Source: an uncultured Christensenellaceae bacterium (GTDB lineage: Bacteria > Bacillota > Clostridia > Christensenellales > Borkfalkiaceae). From it: 64,000 bases of DNA. Below the pieces are notes generated by a model that ran no database searches, was not told the DNA's origin, and worked only from the letters and a program-made list of their open reading frames with translations. How positions within the stretch are numbered: position 1 is the first letter of the stretch; the number at the start of each line of letters is the position of its first letter. Location: the NCBI GenBank assembly GCA_910587365.1, contig CAJUKJ010000007.1, positions 1-64,000 on the forward strand. The letters are read 5' to 3'. Positions 53,248 through 63,625 of the stretch are shown here, piece after piece. The position numbers were made by a program, and so were the translations under genes.

Positions 53248-55501
53248 ATGAATAATGGATATCGAATAATATCTGTCGAGGCGGTGGATGTATATAAGAG
53301 CGAACAAGAATACGGCGTTGCTGTCGGGTATAAACTACCCGAATTAAAGAGCGACGCCTATTTTTGGTTATTCAAAAACGAATTGGATTATTCGTTGGAT
53401 AGTATTGAGCTTGAAAAGGCATATACGAGAATTTGCCGCAAAAAGTTTTCCTTTGTGGACGAACATAATAATAGTTATACCCTTGCCGTAATCAATGTGA
53501 AGTTTAATTATACATACAAGCCGCAGGATGGCAAGCCTACAAAAGTCAACAATTGCGAGAATATTTTTATGTCAACGGCTTTAATGTGAACGGCATTCAC
53601 TACGTCAGATACAAGCGTAGTGCCGGAAGCTCGCGCGAAGGCACTTGTCTATTTATAGACGAGCGGTTATATAAGTATATGACGAAATGGAGCGCGTGTG
53701 GTTTAGAACCAAAAAGCGATCTCGCTTCGTGGGAATCATATAGGGCTTTGTCGTTAAGCGGAATAAAAGGCACAATAGAAATACCTTTGGACGGAATACT
53801 TTTTGTGCCGGACTATAAAAGCACGTTTATAGACGAAGTTGTATCGGTAGAATTGAAAGACGGCAAACTGACAGCCGAACAAAAGTAAACGCAAATCACC
53901 AACGATATTTGGGACGGAGAAAGCTTATTAGACGAAAGTCTGTTTTCGGGCGAGTATGAAGATAAGCATTTTTTATTGCTTCGCAACAAGTTTTTCAAGT
54001 CTTGCGCTTTTAAGACGAAACTTCAAAAATGGCTCAAAGATAAAGGCATTACTCTCGCCGATTTGACATGCGCTATCATTTTACGGATGCGTTTGCACGT
54101 GAAAGGGACGATGAGGAACGGGAAAGCTCGGACGGACTTGCCGAATGCGCGGACGTTATATTTACTCTGATGCATAAGTGTCCGCATTTCGACGAAACCG
54201 AACTGTACGCTAATTTTCGCTACGACGTGGTCGCAAGCCTGAAAGAAAGATTGAAATGCGGACATATTTTATTAAACGGCACGAATGCCACTTTATTCGG
54301 TAACGGCCCCGAACTGCTGAAATATATCGCCGGCGAAGAAGTTATAAGCGAATTAAAGAAATGGCAAATTCATTGTCAAAGATTCGAACACAGCGCGAAG
54401 TTACTTTGCGCACGTTCGCCGCATATTACAATGGGCAATCTTTATCTCGCGGAAAATAATCTCGACGGCGAGATATGGGATTACTTTGACTTGGGCGAGA
54501 ATATTGTCTGTGTAAACGCTATCAATGAAAATATACAGCAACGGCTAAACGGCTGTGATTACGATTCCGACACAATGCTTATAACGGATGATGCGCTGCT
54601 GGTTGAGACGGCTGAAAAAGACGATAGCTTGTTCAAAGTTCCCGTTTGTAATATAATGTCGGGCGGTAATTCAAACAATGCTCTTTCCGAACTCGACCAC
54701 AGGACAAGCGAAAACAAAATCGGCGAAATAGTCAATCTGTCGCAAAAGCTGAACAGTATTATTTGGGATAAACTCAACAATGGCGCAAGCAAAATGGATA
54801 TACTACCTATCTATAAAGATATTTGTAAACTCGCAGTTCTTTCGGGTATCGAAATAGATAAAGCAAAGCGTAATTACGACAATATAAACGCAGGAAAAGA
54901 GTTTGCTGACATTCGCAAAAGATACGATAAACCCAACCCGGATTTCTTTCGTGAGATAGACGAGAAAAGTTATGACGGAAAGAAAGAGTATAAATTCTAT
55001 GATACGGCGATGGATTTTATCTATGAGCTTGTAAGTAAAATACACTTCCGTGATGGCAGGGAGCAGTACAGTCTTTACCGTCCTATTTCGTCGGGGTTGG
55101 CGTATGATATTTCTTTGGGCAATGCTACGGAGTATAGACATAAAGATAAAATAGTAAAGATAATAGACGAATCCAAAGCGAGAGCCAATCGTCTATATAT
55201 GGAACTTCGTTCTGCCGACGATCGAGAACGAGAAGTTATCTATGACCGGATAAAAGAAGAGAAGGAAGAGCGGGATAAGCAAGTTTCCAAATGGCTGTCG
55301 AACGCGAACGTGCTTATCTTAGTACTCAGACATTATGAAAAGAACAGTGTGGCGGATTGGCGAATTTATGCAGCGTTAATAAAGCACCCTGTTTTTTCCA
55401 AACTCTTATTCGAATTATATGATAGATTTATTGTAAAGGTGGTAGAAGATTCAAACGGAGAGTATTCCATTTATGGGCGAAAATTTACAAAAAAGCTCTG
55501 A
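53248..55501 (+). pseudogene. Single-chain RNA-polymerase-like protein (QDE-1/YonO superfamily), broken
   Basis: Four pieces in two frame changes read as one protein of about 750 residues. Piece 1 (53248-53589) shifts frame near 53560 to piece 2, which has an in-frame TAA at 53886-53888 and continues as IWDGESLLDESLF and LLLRNKFFKSCAFKTKLQKW; a second shift near 54060 leads to piece 4 (to 55501). Piece 4 holds ILLNGTNATLFGNGPELL, RSPHITMGNLYLAEN and NGCDYDSDTMLITDD. The last motif is a DxDxD like the metal-binding motif of two-barrel RNA polymerases. The family occurs in Firmicutes mobile elements; its substrate is not known. The family assignment is from memory of motifs, not a search. Confidence 0.65.
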
Positions 55502-55653
55502 AAAATGAGAATAAAAAAATTTGAATGTGGGACGAATTGCCACAAACAAAGTAAAAAGCAGCCCGAATCAGCCGTTTTAGTGAGAAAAAATAGCAAAAAT
55601 CAGTTGCATTTTGGGATAGTTAAAATTATCTATAATCGGCGTAATAGAGGGGA

Positions 55654-55682
55654 AAGCCCGACCGCTATTTGCGGTCGGGCTT
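55654..55682 (+). terminator. Terminator after the polymerase-like gene
   Basis: AAGCCCGACCGC, loop TATTT, GCGGTCGGGCTT followed by TT. The 150 bases between the previous stop and this hairpin show no convincing gene. Confidence 0.88.
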
Positions 55683-55733
55683 TTGCTATATCAAAAATAA
55701 GGAGGGCAGATAGAATATTTATAAAGACTGATT

Positions 55734-55820
55734 GAGGCGAAATAGCGAGAAACGTATTTGGCTTGCCAAATACCGAGCGTAAACGCTCGCCTCGTTAGGG
55801 AGTACCCTAAAACCCCGGAT
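55734..55820 (+). other. Candidate origin of transfer (oriT)
   Basis: Nested inverted repeats lie directly before mobC and the relaxase gene. The outer pair is GAGGCG (55734-55739) with CGCCTC (55788-55793); inside it are GTATTTGGC-TT-GCCAAATAC (55754-55773) and CGAGCGT-AA-ACGCTCG (55774-55789). AGGGAGTACCCTAAAACCCC follows, resembling nic regions of mobilizable Firmicutes elements. No nick site can be proven from sequence. Confidence 0.55.
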
Positions 55821-55849
55821 AAAACAAAACGAACAAGGAGATAAAAATT

Positions 55850-56190
55850 ATAGGTATAGGTATAGGTAACAGAACAAGACCGTTCGTTACACATTCAGAG
55901 CGACGGACAAAGAACGGCAAATCATCGACGAGAAAATCAAACAAGGCGGACTGAATATGACGGAGTTCATAATACGCGCAATCACGGGCAAGCCTATTAA
56001 CGTAGTCGAGAACGCGGGCGAAATTTTGACCGAATTAAAAAGGCAAGGCAATAATCTCAATCAGGCGGTGCGTAATTACTACTGCGACAACGACACGGGA
56101 GCAGAACTCGATTCGTGCGTGTGAAAACTGAAAGAGTTGTACAGCGTGTTGATTGCCGCAATAGACGGAAAGAACAATGCCGCTTCTTAA
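55850..56190 (+). pseudogene. MobC-like relaxosome protein, broken
   Basis: AAGGAG at 55835-55840 is followed not by ATG but by three ATAGGT hexamers, then NRTRPFVT. Two extra bases near 55892 shift the frame, after which FRATDKERQIIDEKIKQGG reads on through NNLNQAVRNYY to an in-frame TGA (56122-56124), then KLKELYSVLIAAIDG to a TAA. This is the layout of MobC accessory proteins that help the relaxase open oriT. Start codon loss, frameshift and stop all indicate decay. Confidence 0.75.
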
Positions 56191-57322
56191 ATGCAGTGCG
56201 GGAAAAGCGAGATCGCAAGCGGCTATCGGGTACATAACAAACCCCAAGAAAGTTGAAATGGTCTCGGTAAGAAATCTTTTCGAGGACGAGGACTACGCAA
56301 AACAATTCGAAGAAACCGCGGAGTTATACGGAAAAGGAAAAGGCTTTCACGAGCGCAAGTATTACCATTTCAAACTGTAGTGCGCGAGGCAAGATAACCT
56401 TATTCCGCAAGAAGCGCATAAGTTCGCGGAAGAAGTTGCGGAAAAGCTGTTTCGAGACTATGAATGCGTTTTAGCCACGCATACGGATACCGATACCGTC
56501 CACAGCCACATAATTGTAAACGCCGTCAATCCGCTTACGGGAAAGAAGTTACAGTTCAGTACCAAAGATTACATTGCTATGAAAGACGAGGTCAACCGCA
56601 TGGGAAAAGAGCGCGGCTATACCGAAACGGATTTCCGTAAACGCGGCAAGAACAGCCGTACTGCGGTTGAAAGAAAAATTATGCTTAATGGCGGTGTATC
56701 TTGGAAAGAAGAATTGCGCGAGGTTATAGTTGAAGCCATTGGAAAAACCAAAGACGAGCAATGCTTCAAAGACTATCTCAAAAAGTGTTACGGCGTAGAG
56801 ATAACGAGAAGCGGCAAAGATTATTCCTATCTTCATCCGCAAAAGCAAAAGCCTATCCGAGGGGCAAAGCTCGGAACATACTATACAAAAAGCGAGGTAT
56901 TAAGAAAACTTGGAGAACAAAATAACGGGCAAAAGTCCGCAACCGATAGCGGACGCGGACGCGATATCGTTCGAGGACAATCTTCTGGCGCAAGCGTTGT
57001 GCGAACAAGTAGACCTACTTACCGCAGAAGCGCGGGAAGGGCTATTGTACAAAGCCTTGACAGTATCGAACGCGAAATGCAACAAATTAGTTTCGGATCA
57101 GAATGCGCGAATCGAGGAACTGACGTGGCAAGTGAAGAACGTAAGATTGAACGTGAACGAACTCGAATGGAATCTGAAAGAAGAAAACGAGAGCTTGCTG
57201 AAAAGAATGAAGCAGCAAGCCGAGAGTATGCAGACGAACATACGGGAGAATGTTCGTCAGTTGCAGAGTCTGACGGAACAGATACAAGCCGAAGTAAGTA
57301 CGGCTACGGCAAAGGCGACTGA
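56177..57322 (+). pseudogene. MobP/VirD2-type relaxase with in-frame stop
   Basis: The reading frame from ATG 56177 begins MPLLKCSAGKARSQAAIGYI and runs to an in-frame TAG at 56378-56380, then continues in the same frame to 57322. The histidine motif of the relaxase (PF03432) is HTDTDTVHSHIIVNAVNP, about 110 residues in. ERKYYHFKL just before the TAG is the family strand. The C-terminal 100 residues are charged and predicted helical. One nonsense change separates it from an intact gene of about 380 residues. It would nick oriT and pilot the strand in conjugation. Confidence 0.82.
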
Positions 57323-57524
57323 CGAGGCGGCAAATCTATTAACTCGGCGCATCGATGATGCGGCAGATAAAGCCACGCAAAGGATAACCGAGAACACGGA
57401 AGAAATTACAGGGAAATTGAAAGACATAGGAAAAGAAATAGACGAAGCGAAAAAAGATATTTATTACGAGCGCGGCTTCCGTAAGTTTATGTTCTGGGTA
57501 ACGCCTATTCTTCTTCTCGCTTAA
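56910..57524 (+). CDS. Coiled-coil membrane protein of the mobilization region
   Basis: A 204-residue protein in a frame overlapping the relaxase 3' end by 413 bases. Residues about 60-180 are a long coiled coil (repeats of Leu/Ala with Glu, Gln, Lys). The end, FRKFMFWVTPILLLA, is the start of a membrane helix cut by a TAA; beyond it the same frame continues TVVNVFLLLH to a TGA at about 57555, so the last helix has probably been truncated by a nonsense change. Comparable proteins follow relaxase genes in related elements. Function unknown. Confidence 0.6.
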   Translation: MENKITGKSPQPIADADAISFEDNLLAQALCEQVDLLTAEAREGLLYKALTVSNAKCNKLVSDQNARIEELTWQVKNVRLNVNELEWNLKEENESLLKRMKQQAESMQTNIRENVRQLQSLTEQIQAEVSTATAKATDEAANLLTRRIDDAADKATQRITENTEEITGKLKDIGKEIDEAKKDIYYERGFRKFMFWVTPILLLA

Positions 57525-57576
57525 ACCGTAGTAAACGTATTTTTGCTTTTACACTGAAAACTTTTCTCTAAAACTC

Positions 57577-57630
57577 TTGACAAACGGCAAAAAATATTTC
57601 ATATCGTATATATACGATATGAAATATTTT
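57577..57630 (+). promoter_or_regulatory. Promoter region with a 40-bp perfect palindrome
   Basis: TTGACA (57577-57582) precedes a loopless palindrome at 57591-57630 (half-site AAAATATTTCATATCGTATA). GGAGG (57631-57635) and an ATG (57642) follow at once. The palindrome covers where the -10 box should be, so it is probably a repressor operator. Confidence 0.6.
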
Positions 57631-57641
57631 GGAGGTTTGTT

Positions 57642-57905
57642 ATGAACGTAGCGGAAGTTATGGCGAAAGCGGACAGCGGCGAAATGCTGACGGTCGAGGA
57701 AATCAAGGTCGATCAAGCCAATGTTAAACCGATACGTCATCTATACGATAAATACGATACGCTTGAAAAACGATATCTTGAAGACAAAGGGACGCTTTGG
57801 ATACTGCAAGATATTCCTGCCCTTCTTCACGGTGTATACTGTTATTGCCGAAGAAAGCGAGAATGCCAACGCTACGGCGTTGGACATTATAAAGAGATTG
57901 CTTAG
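57642..57905 (+). pseudogene. Small element-encoded protein, TnpV-like, frameshifted
   Basis: The first about 50 residues (MNVAEVMAKADSGEMLTVEE, then HLYDKYDTLEKRYLED) resemble TnpV-type proteins found beside recombinase genes in Clostridial elements. After about 57785 the coding signal seems to move to another frame (IAEESENANATALDIIKRLL), so the last part of the listed frame is probably not the native sequence. GGAGG lies 6 bases before the ATG, under a large palindrome. Similarity is weak; the family name is tentative. Confidence 0.5.
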
Positions 57906-57970
57906 TCAAAGAAGGGACGGATTAATCCGAACAACAGAACGAACTTGCAGTTTGCCGACTAACGGGGTAA

Positions 57971-59609
<1,639 letters not shown>

Positions 59610-59627
59610 AAACAAAATGTGTGATTG

Positions 59628-59656
59628 CCTTGGGGATGATAAAAAAATCCCCAAGG
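59628..59656 (+). other. Hairpin at the start of the IS200 transposase gene
   Basis: CCTTGGGGAT pairs perfectly with ATCCCCAAGG over an 9-base A-rich loop. The ATG at 59636 lies in the stem. Hairpins at this place are usual for the left end of IS200-type elements and reduce transposase translation. Confidence 0.55.
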
Positions 59657-60030
59657 ACAATTAGCACATACGAAATGGAATTGCAAGTATCACATAGTGT
59701 TCGCACCGAAGTACAGACGAAAAGTATTTATTGAAGAGAAGCGTTTAGAAATACGTGAAATATTGCGCACATTATGCCAATGGAAAGGAGTAGAGGTAAT
59801 CGAGGGCGTAATATGTCCAGATCATATACATATGTTGGTAAGTATACCACCCAAAATGAGAGTTGCGGGGTTTATGGGATATTTGAAAGGAAAAAGTAGC
59901 CTTATGATAAACCAAAAGTGTGGGAATATGAAATTTGCATACCGCAATCGCGAATTTTGGTGTAAAGGTTACTATGTGGATACGGTAGGCAAAAATACTG
60001 CTACAATAAAAGAGTATATAGCAAGCCAAT
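59636..60030 (+). pseudogene. IS200/IS605 transposase TnpA, frameshifted and 3'-truncated
   Basis: A Y1 HUH transposase. LAHTKWNCKYHIVFAPKYRR opens the domain, DHIHMLVSIPP carries the His-x-His pair and GYYVDTVGKNTATIKEYI has the catalytic Tyr region. The natural ATG at 59636 is one base out of frame because of an extra A in the A tract at 59641-59647. At 60030 the sequence passes directly into the right 279-bp repeat, cutting off the last residues. No tnpB is next to it. Confidence 0.8.
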
Positions 60031-60309
60031 TTTTACAAATTTTTTTATATATAAGTATTTTTATTAGTGAATTAATTGTAAAAGAGTAATTTTAGGATAT
60101 ATATTTTCGTATAAATCGACAATATTTTTGTTTAATTTACATAGAAAGGTGCATTTGGGCATATAATTTAATACTTTAAATTTCGGAGAGAAGTATGTTT
60201 GACTATATTGCCGAACGAGTGATAAAGGAAGGGAATTACATTATAGAAACAGGTACGACCGTAAGGTCGGCAGCAACACATTTTAATATTTCTAAATCTA
60301 CTGTACATA
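60031..60309 (+). repeat. Right 279-bp direct repeat (spoIIID promoter and 5' part)
   Basis: Second copy of 33925-34203, one mismatch. Here it is continuous with the complete spoIIID gene, so it joins the original chromosome; its left edge truncates the IS200 transposase gene. Confidence 0.95.
60139..60167 (+). promoter_or_regulatory. SigE-type sporulation promoter of spoIIID
   Basis: CATATAAT (60160-60167) resembles the SigE -10 consensus CATACAAT, with an ATA-containing -35 (60141-60143) 16 bases upstream. In Bacillus subtilis spoIIID is a SigE gene. The same sequence lies before the truncated copy at 34033-34061. Confidence 0.55.
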
Positions 60310-60443
60310 AAGATGTAACTGAACGACTTAAAGGTATTGACAGGCAACTTTATATAGAAGTAAGGGAGGTTCTTAATAAAAACCTCTCGGAGCGGCATAT
60401 TCGCGGAGGTTTAGCAACAAGGAATAAATATTTAAACAAATAA
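60195..60443 (+). CDS. spoIIID: Sporulation transcriptional regulator SpoIIID
   Basis: An 82-residue DNA-binding regulator active in the mother cell after engulfment, when it switches SigE genes on or off. The helix-turn-helix is TVRSAATHFNISKSTVHKDV (about 23-42), followed by ERL and the basic C-terminal ERHIRGGLATRNKYL needed for DNA binding. Length and motif match the family closely. GGAGAG precedes the ATG. It implies that the organism can sporulate, or descends from one that could. Confidence 0.95.
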   Translation: MFDYIAERVIKEGNYIIETGTTVRSAATHFNISKSTVHKDVTERLKGIDRQLYIEVREVLNKNLSERHIRGGLATRNKYLNK

Positions 60444-60582
60444 TAAATATTGAAATAGAAGTAAAATAAATTTTATACTATTCCGACATTGCTATGTAAA
60501 ATGGGAATTTGCATAAGAAAACACAATGTAAGTATGAAAGTAAATTTTACCCTAATTTTACACTTTTTTCATTGTTTAAAAA

Positions 60583-60611
60583 TTGAAAAATCGCGCTTAT
60601 TGTGATATAAT
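60583..60611 (+). promoter_or_regulatory. Promoter of the dehydratase activase gene
   Basis: TTGAAA (60583-60588), 17-bp spacer, perfect TATAAT (60606-60611). Confidence 0.75.
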
Positions 60612-60642
60612 GAATTTAATAAACATAATGTCGGATAAGCTA

Positions 60643-63558
60643 ATGACGAAACTTTTAGGTATAGACGTCGGTTCTACCACTGTAAAGGTCACGGTAATCG
60701 ACGGCGTTAACGTAATATATAAATCCTACGTCCGCCATTTTGCGCGCGTTAAAGAAACCGTACTTTCGGAACTTAAAAACGTGCGCGAAAAGTTTGGCGG
60801 AGAATATTCCGTAAGTATAACGGGCAGTGCGGGGTTAGGGCTTTCACAGCGAAGCGGGCTGAACTTCATTCAGGAGGTACAGGCTGCCTTTATTGCTATA
60901 CGTAAATTTTACCCCGACGCGGATGCTGCGGTAGAGCTTGGCGGAGAAGATGCGAAGATAATTTTCATAACTGGCGGAACCGAACAGCGTATGAACGGTA
61001 GCTGTGCCGGCGGAACAGGCGCATTTATCGACCAGATGGCAACCCTTTTGAATATAACCGTTACGGAAATGGACGATTATGCTTTAAAGTCCAATAAAAT
61101 TTACCCCATCGCTTCGCGTTGCGGCGTATTTGCTAAGTCGGATATCCAGCCTCTTATAAACCAAGGCGCACTCAAAGAAGATATAGCGGCGTCAATATTT
61201 CAGGCAGTTGTAGACCAAACCGTATCGGGTCTTGCGCAAGGCAGGCGCATAAAAGGTAAAGTTTTGTTTCTCGGCGGACCTTTACACTTTTTGAAGGCAT
61301 TGAGAAAAGCTTTTGTAACGACCTTGAAACTTACTGACGAAAACGCAATTTTTCCTGAGGACGCCCCCTGCTTTATGTCCATAGGTGCGGCACTCGGCTC
61401 TGTCGGAGTTGAAGCATTAAACATATATGAAATTATCTCGAAGGTCGAGGGTGTGCAGGAAAGCGACGATATCGTCACGGGAGAGCCGCTTTTTGAAAGT
61501 AAAGAAGAATATGCACAATTTGTAAAGCGTCACCGTGCAACCGATTTGAAGTTCGCAGATATCGAAACTTATACGGGCGACTGCTATCTCGGCATCGATT
61601 CGGGTTCGACTACGACGAAGCTTATGCTTATAACCCCCGATTGCCGCATACTTTACTCACACTACCAATCAAATAACGGGCAACCGTTGGATGTTATAAT
61701 TTCTAAATTAAAAGAAATTTACAAATTGGGTGCGGGTAGATTAAAGATACGCGGAAGTGCGGTTACGGGATACGGAGAGGATTTAATAAAAAGTGCAATA
61801 AAAGCAGATTTCGGCATAGTTGAAACGGTTGCGCATTTTAAGGCGGCACTTCATTTTAATCCTAAGGTAGATTTTATAATAGATATCGGCGGACAGGATA
61901 TAAAATGTTTTAAGATTAAAAACGGCGCAATAGACTCGATAATGCTTAACGAGGCATGCTCGTCGGGCTGCGGATCGTTTATCCAGACTTTTGCCCGTGC
62001 AATGGGAATGGAAATAGACAAGTTCTCGCAAGAGGGCTTATATGCAAAACATCCCGTCGAACTCGGTTCGCGCTGTACCGTATTTATGAACAGTGCGGTA
62101 AAGCAAGCACAGAAAGAGGGTGCGGGCGTTGACGATATTTCAGCAGGATTGTCTTCCTCGATAGTCAAAAACGCGATATATAAAGTAATCCGTGCGGCAA
62201 GCGCGGACGAGCTTGGCGATAACATCGTCGTTCAGGGCGGAACCTTCTTAAACGATGCAGTTCTTCGCTCATTTGAAAAGGAAACGGGTAAAAACGTAAT
62301 CCGTCCCGGAATTGCGGGACTTATGGGTGCATTCGGTGCGGCGTTATACGCCATCGAAAACTCAAAGGGCGAAAGCACGACTCTTCCCGAGAATGAGCTT
62401 GAAAGCTTTACGTATATTTCAAAATCGGCAAACTGTCACGGCTGTACTTCAAACTGCAACATAAATATAATTTCCTTCGGCGACGGCAGAAGGTACGTTT
62501 CGGGAAATAAGTGCGAAAAAGGCGCGGGACTTAAACCCGCATCGTCCGAGCTTGATATTTATACATACAAGCAGACAAGGCTTCTTGAAAGCGTGAAGGG
62601 AGTTAAGGGCGGACGCGGAAAGGTTGGGTTGCCCCTGCAACTCGGTATGTACGAACAGCTTCCTTTATGGGCGGGCTTTTTTGAAAAAATCGGTTTTGAA
62701 GTAATTCTTTCCGAAAAGTCTTCACGTTCGCTGTATTTCAAAGGTCAGCATACCGTTGCTTCGGATACGGCTTGCTATCCCGCTAAGCTTATGCACGGTC
62801 ATATCGAAAGTCTTCTCGATAAAGGTGTGGACTTCATATTTCTGCCCTGTGAAAGCTACAATATAGACGAACACTGCTCAACCAACCACTACAACTGCCC
62901 GGTTGTTGCATATTATCCCGAGCTTTTGAAAGCAAATAACGAGCGTTTGACCGAACAAAACTTTATAATGCCGTATATCGATTTGAATATGCGCGCCAAT
63001 ACGGTTAAAAAGCTTCACGCCATATTTAAAAAATACGGTGTTAAAAAACGCGAAATAGCTAACGGGCTTGACGAGGGCTTTGCTTGCCTCGAAGCTTATC
63101 ATAAAGATGTAAAAAATAAAGCCGACGACATTCTTGCAAAGGCAACACAGGAGGGTAAGCAGGTTATAATTCTTGCAGGCAGACCTTACCACCTCGACAA
63201 TGAAATAAACCACGGCATAAATAAACTTCTTACCTCTTTAAACCTTGCAGTTCTTTCTGAGGACAGCATTTTCGATAAAACCGACGTCGTTAAAGTAAAT
63301 GTGTTAAACCAATGGACTTACCACGCTCGGCTTTACCGAGCCGCCGATTTTGCGGCAAAACACGACAACGTAAACTTAGTACAGCTTGTATCGTTCGGAT
63401 GCGGGCTTGACGCAATTACTGCGGATGAAGTACGTTCTATTATGGAAAAGAACGGTAAGCTTTACACTCAGATAAAGATTGATGAAATAAACAACCTCGG
63501 CGTAGTTAAGATAAGACTGAGAAGTCTGCTTGCAGCAATAGAGGAAACCAATAAATAA
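60643..63558 (+). CDS. 2-hydroxyacyl-CoA dehydratase activase, double ATPase-domain type
   Basis: A 971-residue protein with two BcrAD/BadFG ATPase domains: the first with LLGIDVGSTTVKV and NGSCAGGTGAFIDQM, the second with LGIDSGSTTTKLM near residue 320 and NEACSSGCGSFIQTFARAMG near 435. Each has the cysteine that helps ligate a bridging Fe-S cluster. A DUF2229-type domain (PLQLGMYEQLPLWAGFFEKI, then CYPAKLMHGH) fills the C-terminal third. Such activases transfer one electron to a dehydratase at the cost of ATP. The start could also be ATG 60628; GGA at 60633-60635 slightly favours 60643. The next gene continues this system. Confidence 0.88.
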   Translation: MTKLLGIDVGSTTVKVTVIDGVNVIYKSYVRHFARVKETVLSELKNVREKFGGEYSVSITGSAGLGLSQRSGLNFIQEVQAAFIAIRKFYPDADAAVELGGEDAKIIFITGGTEQRMNGSCAGGTGAFIDQMATLLNITVTEMDDYALKSNKIYPIASRCGVFAKSDIQPLINQGALKEDIAASIFQAVVDQTVSGLAQGRRIKGKVLFLGGPLHFLKALRKAFVTTLKLTDENAIFPEDAPCFMSIGAALGSVGVEALNIYEIISKVEGVQESDDIVTGEPLFESKEEYAQFVKRHRATDLKFADIETYTGDCYLGIDSGSTTTKLMLITPDCRILYSHYQSNNGQPLDVIISKLKEIYKLGAGRLKIRGSAVTGYGEDLIKSAIKADFGIVETVAHFKAALHFNPKVDFIIDIGGQDIKCFKIKNGAIDSIMLNEACSSGCGSFIQTFARAMGMEIDKFSQEGLYAKHPVELGSRCTVFMNSAVKQAQKEGAGVDDISAGLSSSIVKNAIYKVIRAASADELGDNIVVQGGTFLNDAVLRSFEKETGKNVIRPGIAGLMGAFGAALYAIENSKGESTTLPENELESFTYISKSANCHGCTSNCNINIISFGDGRRYVSGNKCEKGAGLKPASSELDIYTYKQTRLLESVKGVKGGRGKVGLPLQLGMYEQLPLWAGFFEKIGFEVILSEKSSRSLYFKGQHTVASDTACYPAKLMHGHIESLLDKGVDFIFLPCESYNIDEHCSTNHYNCPVVAYYPELLKANNERLTEQNFIMPYIDLNMRANTVKKLHAIFKKYGVKKREIANGLDEGFACLEAYHKDVKNKADDILAKATQEGKQVIILAGRPYHLDNEINHGINKLLTSLNLAVLSEDSIFDKTDVVKVNVLNQWTYHARLYRAADFAAKHDNVNLVQLVSFGCGLDAITADEVRSIMEKNGKLYTQIKIDEINNLGVVKIRLRSLLAAIEETNK

Positions 63559-63596
63559 AATGCAAAGATACATTGCTATTGCAGCTTTGCATTTTT
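63557..63596 (+). terminator. Hairpin after the activase gene
   Basis: AAAATGCAAAG pairs with CTTTGCATTTT over a 17-base loop, with one further T. It overlaps the stop codon. Partial read-through into the next gene is possible. Confidence 0.65.
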
Positions 63597-63625
63597 GAAA
63601 ATTTTTAAACTAAACGCTATTGAAT

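Noticed and set aside
53976..54170. A separate 64-codon gene
   Set aside because: It is the out-of-frame continuation of the polymerase-like pseudogene; its first half matches that protein and its second half is a shifted translation.
55505..55735. A 76-codon frame after the polymerase-like gene
   Set aside because: It runs through an intrinsic terminator and into the oriT-like region, with no ribosome site or conserved pattern.
55849..55870. Short tandem ATAGGT repeats as a possible CRISPR or iteron array
   Set aside because: Only three hexamers with no spacers and no cas or rep gene; a local slippage repeat fits better.
60583..60642. Upstream extension of the activase to the TTG at 60583
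   Set aside because: That codon is the -35 box of a good promoter, so it cannot be in the mRNA.
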